A stretch of 64,000 nucleotides of DNA from Sphingomonas alba (GCF_023516555.1 NZ_JAMGBD010000002.1:588981-652980); one strand, 5' to 3'. Positions 42,701-51,143 are shown, counted from the stretch's first letter. The notes: generated from the sequence alone by a model not told the origin. Made by a program: numbers and translations.

Positions 42701-45350
42701 TCAGGCTATCGTTCGCCATGCTTAGCGAATCGTCCGGGTTCAACGCGTTCGGATGCTGAAGCGCGAGCACCTGGTCGAGGGTGACCAAGCCATTGCTGTC
42801 GACGCTGACCGTGAACGAGGTCGCGCCGTTGGAATCGGCGGTCGCCGGGCCGGAACCCACCTTACCGACGATCGTGCCGCCGACGTCGTAGAGGTAGATC
42901 TGGTTACCGGTGGCGACATCGAACAGGCCGCTGGCAACACCGCCTGCACCCACATGCAGCGCATAGGCAGTCGTACCGGCGCCATCTGCACCGTAACCGG
43001 CGCCGGCTGCGCCAAGGAAGCCCGCGAAGCTGGCGCTCGCGTTGGTGGCCAGGTTGGTTTCGTCGACCGTGATGGTCGGCTCTGTTCCGCTCGACGCGCC
43101 GATGTGCGGAGCATCGTCCTTCATGGTCAGGTTGGAACCGATGTTGACGCTGGCCGAAGCCTGGTCGCCGTCGCGATCGGTGATCGTCGCCACCAACTGG
43201 ATGGCGCTGTCGGTGATGGTCGCCGACGGCTGGTCTGGACCGCTGTCCGGAGTGTGGAAGATCGCCCGCGACTGGTCGAGGGTCACCACACCGGAACCGT
43301 TCACCGTCACCGCGAAGGCAACCGCACCGTTCGAGTCGGCAACGCCGCCCGTACCGACGCGGCCAACCACGCCGCCCGTGCCGTCGTTATAGAGGAAGAT
43401 GTGCTGCCCAGTCAGCGTATCGACCAGGCCGCTATCGGTGCCGTTAACCGTGGTGACGGCATAGCCGGTCGAGCCGGCGCCGTCGTTGCCATAATTACCC
43501 TGCGTAAACAGGCCGGCGAACGAGGCCGAAGCGTCGGCTGCAAGGTTTGTCTCGTCGACCACCAGGTTTGGCTCGCTGGCGGAATTCGTCGCGATCGAGG
43601 GGCCGTCGTCCTTGAACTGCAGGTTCTGGCCAATGTCGACGCTGATCGACGCCGAGTCACCGTCGCGATCGGTCGCGACGAGGTTCAGCTTGATCAGGCC
43701 ATCCGACGAAAGGGTCGCGGCGCTGGCGCCGGGTTCGTCCGGGTCGGTCGGGTCATTGTGCTGCACGGCGCGAATCTGGTCGAGGGTGACCAGGCCGCTG
43801 CCGTCAACACTGACGGTGAAGACCAGCTGGTTGGTGGTGGCCGTACGGCCTTCAACAACGCCGCCGTTGAGGGTGAGGTTGACCTGCTCACCGGTCGCAA
43901 CGTCGATGATGCCGCTCGCTCCACCCGGGGTGCTCAGCGACCAGACAAGCGCGTTCGCGCCGGCCGGGCCGTCGGCACCGAAGTGCGTGACGGCGACGCC
44001 GCTGAAGCTGGCGCTCGCGTTGACGAGGAGGGTCGTATCATCGACGACCAGCGTCGGTTCGCTGATCTGGCCGGTGATGGTCGGAGAATCGTCTTCGACT
44101 GTGACGGTAATTGCGCCGCCAATCGTCGTCGCCTGGCCGTCGCTGACGGTGGCGCCGACAACGAAGCTTACGCCATCTTCCGAGCCATGGACCGGATGAT
44201 CGATCGGCCGTGACTGAGTGACGGTGTAGTGTGCGCCCGCCGCGTCGATGAAATCGATATGGACGGTGATGACGACATTGGCACCTGCCGTCCCGGTGAC
44301 CGTCTGGCCATCCGGGCTCACCGACCAGGTGATTGCCGTTCCCTGCGAGGTGAGGGACTCGGTCGGCGCGGTCAGCGTGACCGTCAGCGGGTCGCCGTCT
44401 GGATCGGAAACCGGCAGGATGCCGCTGTTGATGCGATTATTGGTCGTGTCGGGCGAGCCGACGTTGTCGGGGTTCGGCGTATCAACTGAAGACACGCCCT
44501 CGTCCGACACGTTGACCGCCGAAACGCCGATGATCGGCTCTTGATTCTGCACGGGCGGGAACAATTCATGGACCTCGGGCGGCGTGTAATGCAGCTCGGT
44601 CGGCGGAATGAGGTCGCCCAGCGGCACGCCCGGATCGAGCGGCGCAACCGGCACCTCGAAGTTGCCGCCTGAGGACAGCTGGTTCGGGCCCTGGTCGCCC
44701 GCAGCCGGCTTCGGCTCGGAATCGATCAGCAGCGCTGCAAGGTTGGACGCCGGGACTTCGACGCCATTGACGACGAGCTGCGGCACAAAGACCGCGCCGT
44801 CGGGAATGACCATCGTCGAACCGTCGGGAAGCGTGATGACGAGGTCACGACCCTGGACGTGGACGTCGGATAGCTCGACGCCGGCCGGGAGGACGACGGC
44901 GCCATTGGCCGTCTGGATCGTCTGCGAGCCCTGCGCATTCAGGATCGGCGGATTGCCGATGGCGATGACGAGCTTGGCCTGGTCGCTGGAACCGGCGGCG
45001 TCCGCGAGGGTGTAGGTGAAGGTGTCGGAGACGCCTTCGGGCGAGCCCGCGTTGCGCGCGTAGGAATAATTGCCGTTCGCATCGATGGTCAGCGTGCCGT
45101 ACTGGCCGGCGACCACGAGGTGGCCATTGGCGTCGAACGAGTCGTCAGACCCGCCTGCGCCGGAAATGGCGGTGATATGGGCGCCTGGTCCCGAAATATC
45201 GGCACCGGCCGAACCGCTGACGGTTCCTGTCCCAGTGATGATGTTGCCGGTCGTCTGACCGAAGTCGTTGCCCGCGAGCTGCGCGGTGTCGTCGTGTGCA
45301 GACACATGGTCAGTGGCCGAACCCGCCTGAGAAGCATCATCGTAGCGCAT
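36789..45350 (-). CDS. Giant repeat adhesin secreted by type I system (BapA/LapA-like)
   Basis: About 2853 residues from the ATG at 45350, which has GAAGGTGGGG just upstream; a GTG 9 bp earlier opens the same frame. Layout: a VCBS-like domain (about 30-135), a conserved segment with PDGSTMVIPDGAVFVPQLVV, a proline-rich linker holding PAAG at residues 215-218, then eight T1SS-143/DUF5801-type repeats of about 165 residues (DDxP...EPTLTVDDTTL...GADGAGTT...VTLDQ...TDKDGDAVSSSV), with a divergent region between repeats 4 and 5. Repeats 5-8 are almost identical. After a unique domain, a segment with calcium-loop motifs (LDLNGDGVHF, DANHDGNVTGTE, NDANSNGVVDANE) and an Ala-rich C-terminus probably carry the secretion signal. 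It has no signal peptide. Predicted cell-surface biofilm adhesin. Confidence 0.9.
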   Translation of the reverse strand: MRYDDASQAGSATDHVSAHDDTAQLAGNDFGQTTGNIITGTGTVSGSAGADISGPGAHITAISGAGGSDDSFDANGHLVVAGQYGTLTIDANGNYSYARNAGSPEGVSDTFTYTLADAAGSSDQAKLVIAIGNPPILNAQGSQTIQTANGAVVLPAGVELSDVHVQGRDLVITLPDGSTMVIPDGAVFVPQLVVNGVEVPASNLAALLIDSEPKPAAGDQGPNQLSSGGNFEVPVAPLDPGVPLGDLIPPTELHYTPPEVHELFPPVQNQEPIIGVSAVNVSDEGVSSVDTPNPDNVGSPDTTNNRINSGILPVSDPDGDPLTVTLTAPTESLTSQGTAITWSVSPDGQTVTGTAGANVVITVHIDFIDAAGAHYTVTQSRPIDHPVHGSEDGVSFVVGATVSDGQATTIGGAITVTVEDDSPTITGQISEPTLVVDDTTLLVNASASFSGVAVTHFGADGPAGANALVWSLSTPGGASGIIDVATGEQVNLTLNGGVVEGRTATTNQLVFTVSVDGSGLVTLDQIRAVQHNDPTDPDEPGASAATLSSDGLIKLNLVATDRDGDSASISVDIGQNLQFKDDGPSIATNSASEPNLVVDETNLAADASASFAGLFTQGNYGNDGAGSTGYAVTTVNGTDSGLVDTLTGQHIFLYNDGTGGVVGRVGTGGVADSNGAVAFAVTVNGSGVVTLDQSRAIFHTPDSGPDQPSATITDSAIQLVATITDRDGDQASASVNIGSNLTMKDDAPHIGASSGTEPTITVDETNLATNASASFAGFLGAAGAGYGADGAGTTAYALHVGAGGVASGLFDVATGNQIYLYDVGGTIVGKVGSGPATADSNGATSFTVSVDSNGLVTLDQVLALQHPNALNPDDSLSMANDSLISLSLTVTDKDGDAVSSSVDIASNLTFKDDGPHVEVTTLAEPILTVDETTLPTAIGPISFIDDFSFGFGADGPAAADSKAFTLSIVSGPSGLVDTATGNQVFLFLEAGQVVGREGTSLGDAASGDIVFTVSVNANGEVTLDQDRAVVHGDPTDPDEADTPATLSADDLIKLNMIVTDKDGDQASASINIGRNLHFEDDGPSATNEAQQDVNEGATKSGTFDFLTGNDGGGVTHINGTLLVFDGVTHWSQWIAVDDGQIRAMADGHYEFQANNNASGITSGTFTVTDGDGDPATANWAFNILDVGTPTAGSSTALADDDGLAGAAAGGTNDIDANVGEVAVVNPSEAVFHGDLNADFGSDGAGTISFAEMVGQFRMVGTERVHFTWDNATLTLRAIVDATDGVNPQARAGTELFKVVLDPSLNGNYTLTLEDNVLHAAGGNDETSAPNVQLLFHIVDSDNSPAGGAGGQLNITFNDDMPTLGVSSGSEPTLTVDDTTLATNASGSFAGVLGGSGASYGADGAGTTVYALHVGAGGVASGLFDVATGNQIYLYDVGGTIVGKVGSGVATPNASGATSFTVSVDSNGLVTLDQVLAIQHSPDSGPDQSTSIATDSLISLSLTITDADGDAVSSSVNIASNLVFKDDAPHLGAASGSEPTLTVDDTTLATNASGSFAGVLGAAGAGYGADGAGTTVYALHVGAGGVASGLFDVATGNQIYLYDVGGTIVGKVGSGVATPNASGATSFTVTVDSNGLVTLDQVLAIQHSPDSGPDQSTSMATDSLISLSLTITDKDGDAVSSSVNIASNLVFKDDAPHLGAASGSEPTLTVDDTTLATNASGSFAGVLGASGAGYGADGAGTTVYALHVGAGGVASGLFDVATGNQIYLYDVGGTIVGKVGSGVATPNPAGATSFTVTVDSNGLVTLDQQLAIQHSPDSGPDQSTSMATDSLISLSLTITDKDGDAVSSSVNIASNLVFKDDAPHVGASSGSEPTLTVDDTTLATNASGSFAGVLGLAGSGYGADGAGTTAFVLTVAGGGVASGLFDVATGNQIYLYDVGGTITGKVGSGVATPNPAGATAFTVSVDSNGLVTLDQVLAIQHSPDTGPDQSVSMANDNLITLNLVVTDKDGDVASSSVGIAGNLVFKDDAPTAVSAAAITTGHLTNGTGSASANLDGGAGGDSIVSNNFGADGAGKVIFTTATTDALTNQHYKHGGTELSYLITNGGQTLTGFIDTTPNGVVDAGETVFTIQLQTGVGGNEYTITMNQTIDTTQTVNFTDTLFDFIGGNKGWFGIVPNGQAPGDTPVDDDSHDLLITPTNDTSINTSGILGGVDTGQSVGVGEGFRIDYVVDLTGTPPNNFTNGNASGAILNSGDPVSEANHWYTNGATVTMRQSTGSDVKFTAYNDTDNDQIVGDGTIDTITKIVITYTNSSGTGFSSGDIVRVDNASHNVTLNGVTFSYQFNLDGTVDVHNVQGATGANDNPATTVAVYTDTNAGFVPSAGDPLGFDSLVVTNIGGDDFKFAGFGAVTTTAAPLDLSVPISIVDKDGDVVSSGNLAIHADAATPPVVLDLNGDGVHFLSRDAGVNFDYGAGLVSTAWAASDDGILVRDANHDGNVTGTEIVFGGNGVTDMEALHAQYGAQLDASDADFTQFAVWNDANSNGVVDANELHSLAEAGITSINLVSDGIAYTAANGDVGVAGTSTYTKSDGSTGQAADASFSTGSAKATQEVERVAANSNSTALAAAVAAAGVAASSAAAATAPSFGVSEAAISAAIVGKVAYAGDASFDSGSHFSALSSLSSGGFEASSFQLAGTSHTAIAASHIGELTSAFSIGNGPGALLDATDFGGAMHLQAMPTAMAVGMPSIHALVASASGMEAATSSFGIQHTGQVQQIVADALHGGGSGGMDINALLNALPGAGLGDNAGLNGLATQIGHDVPTWDMGHAGAFTFGATNIMTQPMVLHHDAVQPVVHG
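39268..41271 (-). repeat. Four exact 501-bp tandem repeats in the adhesin gene
   Basis: Unit boundaries recur at 39268, 39769, 40270, 40771 and 41272, exactly 501 bp (167 codons) apart. The units differ by scattered, mostly synonymous changes and a few swaps such as GGSGAS, GAAGAG, GASGAG and GLAGSG at one loop. Each encodes one T1SS-143-type domain. This high identity invites copy-number change by recombination and assembly collapse. Confidence 0.9.
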
Positions 45351-45959
45351 AAACCCCACCTTCGCCCTGTTGCGCTGGCCCCTCGGCCGCGGCGCAAAAA
45401 TGCCATCGCGCTGTCATGACAACCGGTCCTGCCGGTTAACCGGATTTGGTTAACCCATTCAGGGATTGCCCGCGCTCACGAGGAAAAAAGACTTAAGCGA
45501 AGCAAAAAGGCAAGTCGGGCACGGTAATCCGAAGTTTGATTCAGCTAACTTTGGACATTTATCATTGGTATTTCTTGGTTAACCTTCAATGACAGTCTTA
45601 ATGAAGGTGCAGTATAACTAAACATTACATATCGGAAGGGTGGCTCATTTATGCGCTTTATTCTTCCGGCTCACCAGAAGATATGCACGAATAGATTCAT
45701 CGCTGATTTGAACAGTTAATTTCTGTTAATTTTCTGATCAAAGTTTCTGAAAGGTTAAAATGGGTTGTTGCCGCGATTCATCGGGCCTTCCGGCAAACGG
45801 AAGCTTGGGGATGGAAGTGCGGAAAAAAATGCGGCTTTTCGTCTCGAATCGGGACGATACGGCGCGTTCCTGAGGCTTCGTCCCGCCCGACTCGGGCGCG
45901 ACTCGGAACACCCCGAATCGCGACTTGCGTCGGCATCGCACAGGCCTAAACGGCACCGC
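45351..45959. promoter_or_regulatory. 609-bp AT-rich intergenic region upstream of the adhesin and ferredoxin genes
   Basis: No gene is supported here. The base composition is clearly richer in AT than its surroundings between about 45480 and 45770. Three GGTTAACC octamers occur at 45434-45441 (inside the perfect 12-bp palindrome CCGGTTAACCGG), 45448-45455 and 45577-45584. A direct repeat TTAATTTCTGTTAAT lies around 45716-45730. The region must hold the adhesin promoter (minus strand) and the ferredoxin promoter (plus strand). The bound regulator is unknown. Confidence 0.6.
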
Positions 45960-46277
45960 ATGCCGACCATCCACGTTACCCGCCGAGACGGTCGCCAGGA
46001 GGCCGTGGAGGCCACCTCCGGGCAATCACTGAAGGATGCGCTGAAGGGCGCCGGGATCGATGAAATTCTTGGCCTGTGCGGCGGCTTCGCATCCTGCGGG
46101 ACCTGCCACGTCCATGTCGCCGAGGATTGGCTCGCACGATTGGAGCCGGTCCGGGAAAACGAGGCGGAGTTGCTCGGCTATTCCGATTGGCGCGAGGCCA
46201 ACAGCCGGCTTGCCTGCCAAATCCCGTTTACCGAGGCCCTGGATGGCATCGTCGTCACCGTCGCGCCCGAGGATTGA
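45960..46277 (+). CDS. 2Fe-2S ferredoxin
   Basis: 105-residue plant/vertebrate-type ferredoxin from the ATG at 45960. The cluster ligands are Cys40, Cys46, Cys49 and Cys86 (LCGGFASCGTCHVHV...RLACQI), the adrenodoxin-like spacing. It lies 33 bp upstream of the flavin monooxygenase gene on the same strand and may pass electrons in the same pathway, although the fused monooxygenase/reductase should not need it. The 65 in-frame codons upstream lack family similarity. Confidence 0.88.
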   Translation: MPTIHVTRRDGRQEAVEATSGQSLKDALKGAGIDEILGLCGGFASCGTCHVHVAEDWLARLEPVRENEAELLGYSDWREANSRLACQIPFTEALDGIVVTVAPED

Positions 46278-46310
46278 GCCACTGCCGTTCGGCGCGCTAG
46301 GGTGCGCGGC

Positions 46311-48614
46311 ATGAAGATCGCCTGCGTCGGGGGTGGGCCAGCCGGCCTCTACTTCGCCATTTCCATGAAATTGCGCGATCCGCGCCACGAGGTCGAAGTC
46401 TTCGAGCGCAATCCGCCCGGCGTCACCTTCGGCTGGGGCGTCGTCTTTTCCGACCTCACCGTCGACAACATCACCACCAATGACCCGGTCTCGGCCGCGG
46501 CGATCACCAGCGAGTTCGCCCACTGGGACGACATTGACGTCCATATCCACGGCGAGACCATCACCTCTGGCGGGCACGGCTTCATCGGTATCGGCCGCAA
46601 ACGCATGCTGGAAATCCTCCAGGGCCGCGCCCGCGAGCTAGGGGTGGTCCTTCACTTCGATGCGGAATGTGATCCGGCCGACCCGCGGTGGCGCGAATAC
46701 GACCTCGTCATCGCCGCCGATGGCGCCAACTCCCGTTTTCGCGACGCCGATCCGGATGCTTTCGCGGTGGACATCGACGTTCGCCGCAACAAGTTCGTCT
46801 GGCTCGGCACGTCCAAGGTCTTCGACGCCTTCACCTTTGCGTTCGAGGAGACGGAGCACGGCTGGATCTGGGCCCATGCCTATCGCTTCGCGCCTGATTG
46901 CTCGACCTTCATTGTCGAATGTTCGGAAGAGACCTGGGAGAAGTTTGGCTTCGATCGAATGAGCCAGGCGGAGAGCATTGCCGCCTGCGAACAACTCTTC
47001 GCCAGATATCTGGACGGCCACAAGCTCCAGTCGAACGCCTCACACCTTGTCGGCTCCGCTGCCTGGTTGAACTTCCGCCGCATCAAGTGCGACCAATGGT
47101 CGAACGGCAATGTCATCCTGCTTGGAGACGCCGCTCACACCGCCCACTTTTCGATCGGCAGCGGCACCAAGCTGGCGCTTGAAGACGCTATCAAGCTCGC
47201 GGAAGTCCTCAATCGTCCGGACCTCGCCCTTGCCGATGCGCTCGAAGAATATCAGGCGGAGCGGAATCTCGAGGTTCTGAAGCTCCAGAACAGCGCCCGC
47301 AATTCGACCGAATGGTTCGAGACACTGGAGCGCTACACGCATTTCGAACCGCTGCAGTTCGCTTATTCGCTCCTCACCCGTAGCCAGCGCATCAGCCACG
47401 AGAACCTGCGCCTGCGCGACCGCGAGTGGCTCGAAGGTGTCGAGCGCTGGTTCTGGAAGCGGGCGACCGAAGGACAATCGAACAAGACCGCGCCACCGAT
47501 GTTCGCCCCCTTCAAGCTGCGTGACATGGAAATCCAGAACCGGATCACGGTTTCGCCCATGGCCATGTATTCGGCGGTCGACGGCGTCCCCAACGACTGG
47601 CATTTCGTCCACCTGGGAGAGCGTGCGGTCGGCGGCGCCGGCCTGGTCTTCACCGAGATGACCTGCGTCTCGCCGGAAGGCCGCATCAGCCCGGGGTGCA
47701 CCGGCATGTGGAACCACGAGCAGGTCGAGGCGTGGAAGCGGATCGTCGATTTCGTCCATTCGAACAGCAAGGCAAAAATCTGCCTCCAGCTCGGCCATTC
47801 CGGCGCCAAGGGCTCGACCAAGCTCGGCTGGGAGGGCGACAATGAACCGCTGGTCGAGGGCAATTGGCCGGTCATGGCCGCGAGCGACGTGCAATGGTCT
47901 GCAGACAACCAGGTGCCCAAAGCCATGACCCGCGCCGACATGGACGAGGTCCGCGACCAGTTCGTCGCCGCTACTCGCCGGGGCCTGAAGGCCGGCTTCG
48001 ACATGGTCGAACTGCACGCGGCTCATGGCTATCTACTCAGCGGCTTCATCACGCCACTGCAGAACAGGCGCACTGACGAATATGGTGGCTCAATCGAAAA
48101 CCGGCTGCGCTTCCCGCTCGAAGTGTTCACGGCAATGCGCGAGGCCTGGCCATCGGATCGACCGATGTCGGTGCGCATTTCGGCAACCGACTGGGCGGGC
48201 GAAGACGGGATAACCGCTGCGGACGCGGTACTAATCGGCGAGGCGTTCGCCGAAGCCGGCGCCGATCTCATCGATGTCTCGGCGGGCCAGACCTGGGAAG
48301 GCCAGCAGCCGGTCTACGGCCGCATGTTCCAGACGCCGTTCAGCGACCGCATCCGCAACCAGGGCAGACTTGCCACCATGGCCGTCGGCAACATTTATGA
48401 GCCCGACCATGCGAACTCGATCCTCGCCGCCGGCCGGGCCGACCTGATTGCCCTGGCCCGCCCGCACCTGGTCGACCCCTTCTGGACCCTGCGCGCGGCG
48501 GCCCAATTGAACTACCGCGACATCCATATTCCGCCGCAATATCTCAGCGGCGTGGCGCAACTCGCCCGCAATCTGAAACGCGAGGCGGAAATGGCGGCAG
48601 CGTTGCGGGTCTAG
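46311..48614 (+). CDS. Anthraniloyl-CoA / salicylyl-CoA monooxygenase-reductase fusion
   Basis: 767 residues from the ATG at 46311 (AGGG upstream; a GTG at 46302 is in frame). The N-terminal FAD monooxygenase domain (about 1-380) has [12 protein letters not shown], the FGWGVVFSD motif typical of this CoA-ester group, and [22 protein letters not shown]. The C-terminal Old Yellow Enzyme FMN domain (about 400-760) has the catalytic-type pattern [27 protein letters not shown]. This fusion is the 2-aminobenzoyl-CoA monooxygenase/reductase or bifunctional salicylyl-CoA 5-hydroxylase family. No CoA ligase or beta-oxidation genes are adjacent, so the substrate is not fixed. Confidence 0.88.
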   Translation: MKIACVGGGPAGLYFAISMKLRDPRHEVEVFERNPPGVTFGWGVVFSDLTVDNITTNDPVSAAAITSEFAHWDDIDVHIHGETITSGGHGFIGIGRKRMLEILQGRARELGVVLHFDAECDPADPRWREYDLVIAADGANSRFRDADPDAFAVDIDVRRNKFVWLGTSKVFDAFTFAFEETEHGWIWAHAYRFAPDCSTFIVECSEETWEKFGFDRMSQAESIAACEQLFARYLDGHKLQSNASHLVGSAAWLNFRRIKCDQWSNGNVILLGDAAHTAHFSIGSGTKLALEDAIKLAEVLNRPDLALADALEEYQAERNLEVLKLQNSARNSTEWFETLERYTHFEPLQFAYSLLTRSQRISHENLRLRDREWLEGVERWFWKRATEGQSNKTAPPMFAPFKLRDMEIQNRITVSPMAMYSAVDGVPNDWHFVHLGERAVGGAGLVFTEMTCVSPEGRISPGCTGMWNHEQVEAWKRIVDFVHSNSKAKICLQLGHSGAKGSTKLGWEGDNEPLVEGNWPVMAASDVQWSADNQVPKAMTRADMDEVRDQFVAATRRGLKAGFDMVELHAAHGYLLSGFITPLQNRRTDEYGGSIENRLRFPLEVFTAMREAWPSDRPMSVRISATDWAGEDGITAADAVLIGEAFAEAGADLIDVSAGQTWEGQQPVYGRMFQTPFSDRIRNQGRLATMAVGNIYEPDHANSILAAGRADLIALARPHLVDPFWTLRAAAQLNYRDIHIPPQYLSGVAQLARNLKREAEMAAALRV

Positions 48615-48877
48615 TCCAACTCCGGCGGGTCGAGGAATTGCCCACCGGCCTCGAAGCCGCGTGTCCACTGAATGCGTGCCCGCATCGGCTTGTCCATTGC
48701 GACCTGCAGCTGCACTTCCTCGCGCTCAACGAGTTCCGCACGCGACTGCAGCCGGAATCCGTCCCGCGATACCTCCGTGATGACCACATCGATCTTGCAA
48801 CCGTCCGGCTCAATGAGCACCGCATCGCAGTGTGTGGTGATCCGTGCCGCGCGCCTTTTATAGCCGCGCGGTTTCAT
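48611..48877 (-). CDS. PilZ-domain protein
   Basis: 88 residues. The sequence [10 protein letters not shown] resembles the RxxxR c-di-GMP motif, and [11 protein letters not shown] matches the second D/N-x-S-x-x-G half in weakened form (SRDG in place of SxxG). [10 protein letters not shown] is the final strand. It is a single PilZ domain, possibly a c-di-GMP receptor, but the altered motifs leave binding uncertain. It is convergent with the monooxygenase gene (4-bp overlap). A c-di-GMP link with the adhesin locus 3 kb away is conceivable. Confidence 0.78.
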   Translation of the reverse strand: MKPRGYKRRAARITTHCDAVLIEPDGCKIDVVITEVSRDGFRLQSRAELVEREEVQLQVAMDKPMRARIQWTRGFEAGGQFLDPPELD

Positions 48878-49087
48878 TCTCTTTGGCCTTCATGTCTGAT
48901 CCCCCAGATTACTGATGGTAGACCGGCGTCCACTCCGGTCGATCCACAAAACGCAGCCTTATTAATGGCATGCGCTGTTAACTGAGAGATAAATCGACGT
49001 GGTTAACAAAAATTTACATTCGGCAGACAGGGCGGGCTGTGAGCCAACCATCCGGCGCCTCGTGCGTTGCTTCAATCGGAGCCGGTC

Positions 49088-49786
49088 ATGGCAGGATATC
49101 GCCAAAGCAACCCCGACAGGGCCAAGGCCGCCGCGGCGGCGCTCGTCGTGCATATCGCCATTGGCGCGGCCTTCCTTACCGGCCTGGTCACCCACGTTTC
49201 CCAGAGACGAAGCGATGTGCTCGAAACCTTCGACGTCACCTTGCCTCCGCCGCCCCCGTCTGTCGTCGAGCAGAAGAAAAGTCCGGCCAAAGGCGACCCC
49301 GGCGAAGTCGGGAAGAAAGCCAACCCGACGCCGGTCGTGGCACCCAAGCCGAAGATCGAGGTGCCGGCCACATCGCCAATTGTGGCCGCCCCGGTCGCCG
49401 GCACTGGCAGTGCCGCGTCCGCCGGAGCCGCCAACGCAGGAACCGGAACGGGAGCCGGCGGCAATGGCAACGGTCTCGGCGGTGGCGGCAATGGGGGCGG
49501 CGGTTTCACCCCTGCGCAAAAGGTCACCAAGATCCCCGATCGCGAATATCGCCGGATCCGGGAGATGAGCGGTATGGCCCGCGGCAGCGTCGGCCTTAGC
49601 ATCCGCGTCGGCGCCGATGGCGTGCCGTCCAATTGCCGGATCGTCCGCAGCAGCGGCCACTCAGGCGTCGATGCGCTGATGTGCCAGTTGACAACGACCT
49701 GGGTCCGCTTCCGCCCGGCCCGCGACCCGCAGGGCCACGCGGTGGCCCAGGACATTACCTGGTACCCCGACTGGTCGCCGCGCTAG
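49088..49786 (+). CDS. TonB-family energy transducer
   Basis: 232 residues from the ATG at 49088 (GGAG ribosome site). An N-terminal transmembrane anchor (about 14-34) is followed by a PPPPPP stretch, a Pro/Lys spacer (about 60-100), a glycine/alanine/asparagine-rich spacer (about 108-142) and a C-terminal TonB domain with GMARGSVGLSIRVGADGVPSNC...SSGHSGVDAL. It couples ExbB/ExbD to outer-membrane receptors, but no exbB, exbD or receptor gene is nearby. It converges with the L,D-transpeptidase gene, leaving 1 bp between stops. Confidence 0.86.
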   Translation: MAGYRQSNPDRAKAAAAALVVHIAIGAAFLTGLVTHVSQRRSDVLETFDVTLPPPPPSVVEQKKSPAKGDPGEVGKKANPTPVVAPKPKIEVPATSPIVAAPVAGTGSAASAGAANAGTGTGAGGNGNGLGGGGNGGGGFTPAQKVTKIPDREYRRIREMSGMARGSVGLSIRVGADGVPSNCRIVRSSGHSGVDALMCQLTTTWVRFRPARDPQGHAVAQDITWYPDWSPR

Positions 49787-49787
49787 T

Positions 49788-51137
49788 TCAGCGAGCCGCC
49801 ATCACCGGCGAGCCCACTGCCGCCAGCCTCTCCTTGTCGCGACCATAGACGTCCGGATAGGTCGCCAGCTGCGACCCTTCAGGCAAAACCGTGAAGTAAG
49901 TAATGTAGACCGGCACGGGCAAAGCGAGGTCGACCCTATGCTCCGTCTCGCTCGACGTTCCCTGGATATCTCGCCCAAATAGCCAGCGCCCGAGGCGTGG
50001 CGCATCTTCCAGGCGCACGCAGCCGCCGCTGAACATCCGCGAGGCTTCGGTCAGCAGCTCTTTTTGCGGCGTGTCGTGCAGGTAGACGCCCTGGCTGTTG
50101 GGGAACATGAACTTCATCACCCCCATCGCATTGGCGCGGCCCGGAAGCTGGCGGACATGGATTTGCGTCGTGCCGTCGGCGACCCCCTTCCAGTCGATCG
50201 TCGATGGGTCGATCACCGTGCTGCTGTCGTTCCAGTCCGTCATCACCTGATAGCCCTGGTGCTTCAGGTAGGGCAGGCCTTCCTTCAGGACGTTAGGCGC
50301 GATCCGCTCGGCAGCGAGATCGGTCGGCACGTACCAATAGGGGTTTAGGGAAGCGAAGCGGATCAGCGCCGCCATCATCGGCGTGGGGTTCTTCGGTTTG
50401 CCGACGACGACCTTCATGGAATCGATCGGTTGGCCGTTTTCGTACATCGTCAGTTGCTGGGCGGTGGCGTTGACGAGAATGTAACGGCCGTTGCCGCTTG
50501 GCAGGGCGCGAGCGCGCTCGAGGTTGAGCCGCAGGAGCTGCCGGTCTCCCTCGCCATTGACGATGGCGCGGCGAAGGCCGGCGTAAATGGGATGCATCCA
50601 GCCCATGTTCGAAACCCACGCTTCCAACGACGGCGCGCCGGCTGCGGTATCGAGCAACTGACGTGGAGTGGGAGCACGCGGCTGCAGCTCCGGGTCGACC
50701 CAGATCATGCCGGATGCGGGGATGGATTTGAGGTCGCGGACATAGGCGACGAATGCCTGGCTCAGCAGCCGGTCGGCCTTGCCAACTTTGGACCGAGATC
50801 CGCCCCAGGCTGAGCGAAGCGCCTTTTCCAACTGCGGCAGCGGATAATTTGCGGAGTTGAGGCCATCGGCGTCGGCGGTCCGCAGGAAATTCATCAGGGC
50901 ATTGGCGGCCTCGCCGCTGCTGCCGTCCTCGCTTAGCCAAAGCGGGCGGCCATCGCGGGCGGCGTAGAAGTCGTCGACCGATTGGCCGGCTTGGGCCTGC
51001 GCGACAGCCACGGAAGCAGTCGCGGCCTCGGCCGGCATCGGCAACGCTGCCGCAAGGAATAGCGCCCCAATGGAAAGGCGCGCCGAACGCACGAAGCGTC
51101 CGGCGCGCAGTTCACAAGGCGCAAATACGCGCGCCAT
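49788..51137 (-). CDS. L,D-transpeptidase (YcbB/LdtD-like)
   Basis: 449 residues with an N-terminal signal or anchor (about 18-38). A scaffold region (about 55-200) precedes the YkuD catalytic domain (about 217-400). The active site is HDTPQKELL with His354, then RMFSGGCVRLED with the catalytic Cys373. It makes 3-3 peptidoglycan cross-links or attaches outer-membrane proteins to the wall. The gene lies 6 bp after the glycine-zipper lipoprotein gene, so the two form an operon under a likely stress promoter at 51794-51818. Confidence 0.88.
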   Translation of the reverse strand: MARVFAPCELRAGRFVRSARLSIGALFLAAALPMPAEAATASVAVAQAQAGQSVDDFYAARDGRPLWLSEDGSSGEAANALMNFLRTADADGLNSANYPLPQLEKALRSAWGGSRSKVGKADRLLSQAFVAYVRDLKSIPASGMIWVDPELQPRAPTPRQLLDTAAGAPSLEAWVSNMGWMHPIYAGLRRAIVNGEGDRQLLRLNLERARALPSGNGRYILVNATAQQLTMYENGQPIDSMKVVVGKPKNPTPMMAALIRFASLNPYWYVPTDLAAERIAPNVLKEGLPYLKHQGYQVMTDWNDSSTVIDPSTIDWKGVADGTTQIHVRQLPGRANAMGVMKFMFPNSQGVYLHDTPQKELLTEASRMFSGGCVRLEDAPRLGRWLFGRDIQGTSSETEHRVDLALPVPVYITYFTVLPEGSQLATYPDVYGRDKERLAAVGSPVMAAR

Positions 51138-51143
51138 GGTTGG

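Noticed and set aside
45432..45584. CtrA binding sites
   Set aside because: The TTAA elements are spaced by 10 and more than 100 bp, or by 6 bp in the TTAATTTCTGTTAAT repeat, not 7 bp as in the CtrA consensus. The octamers are kept as an unknown motif.
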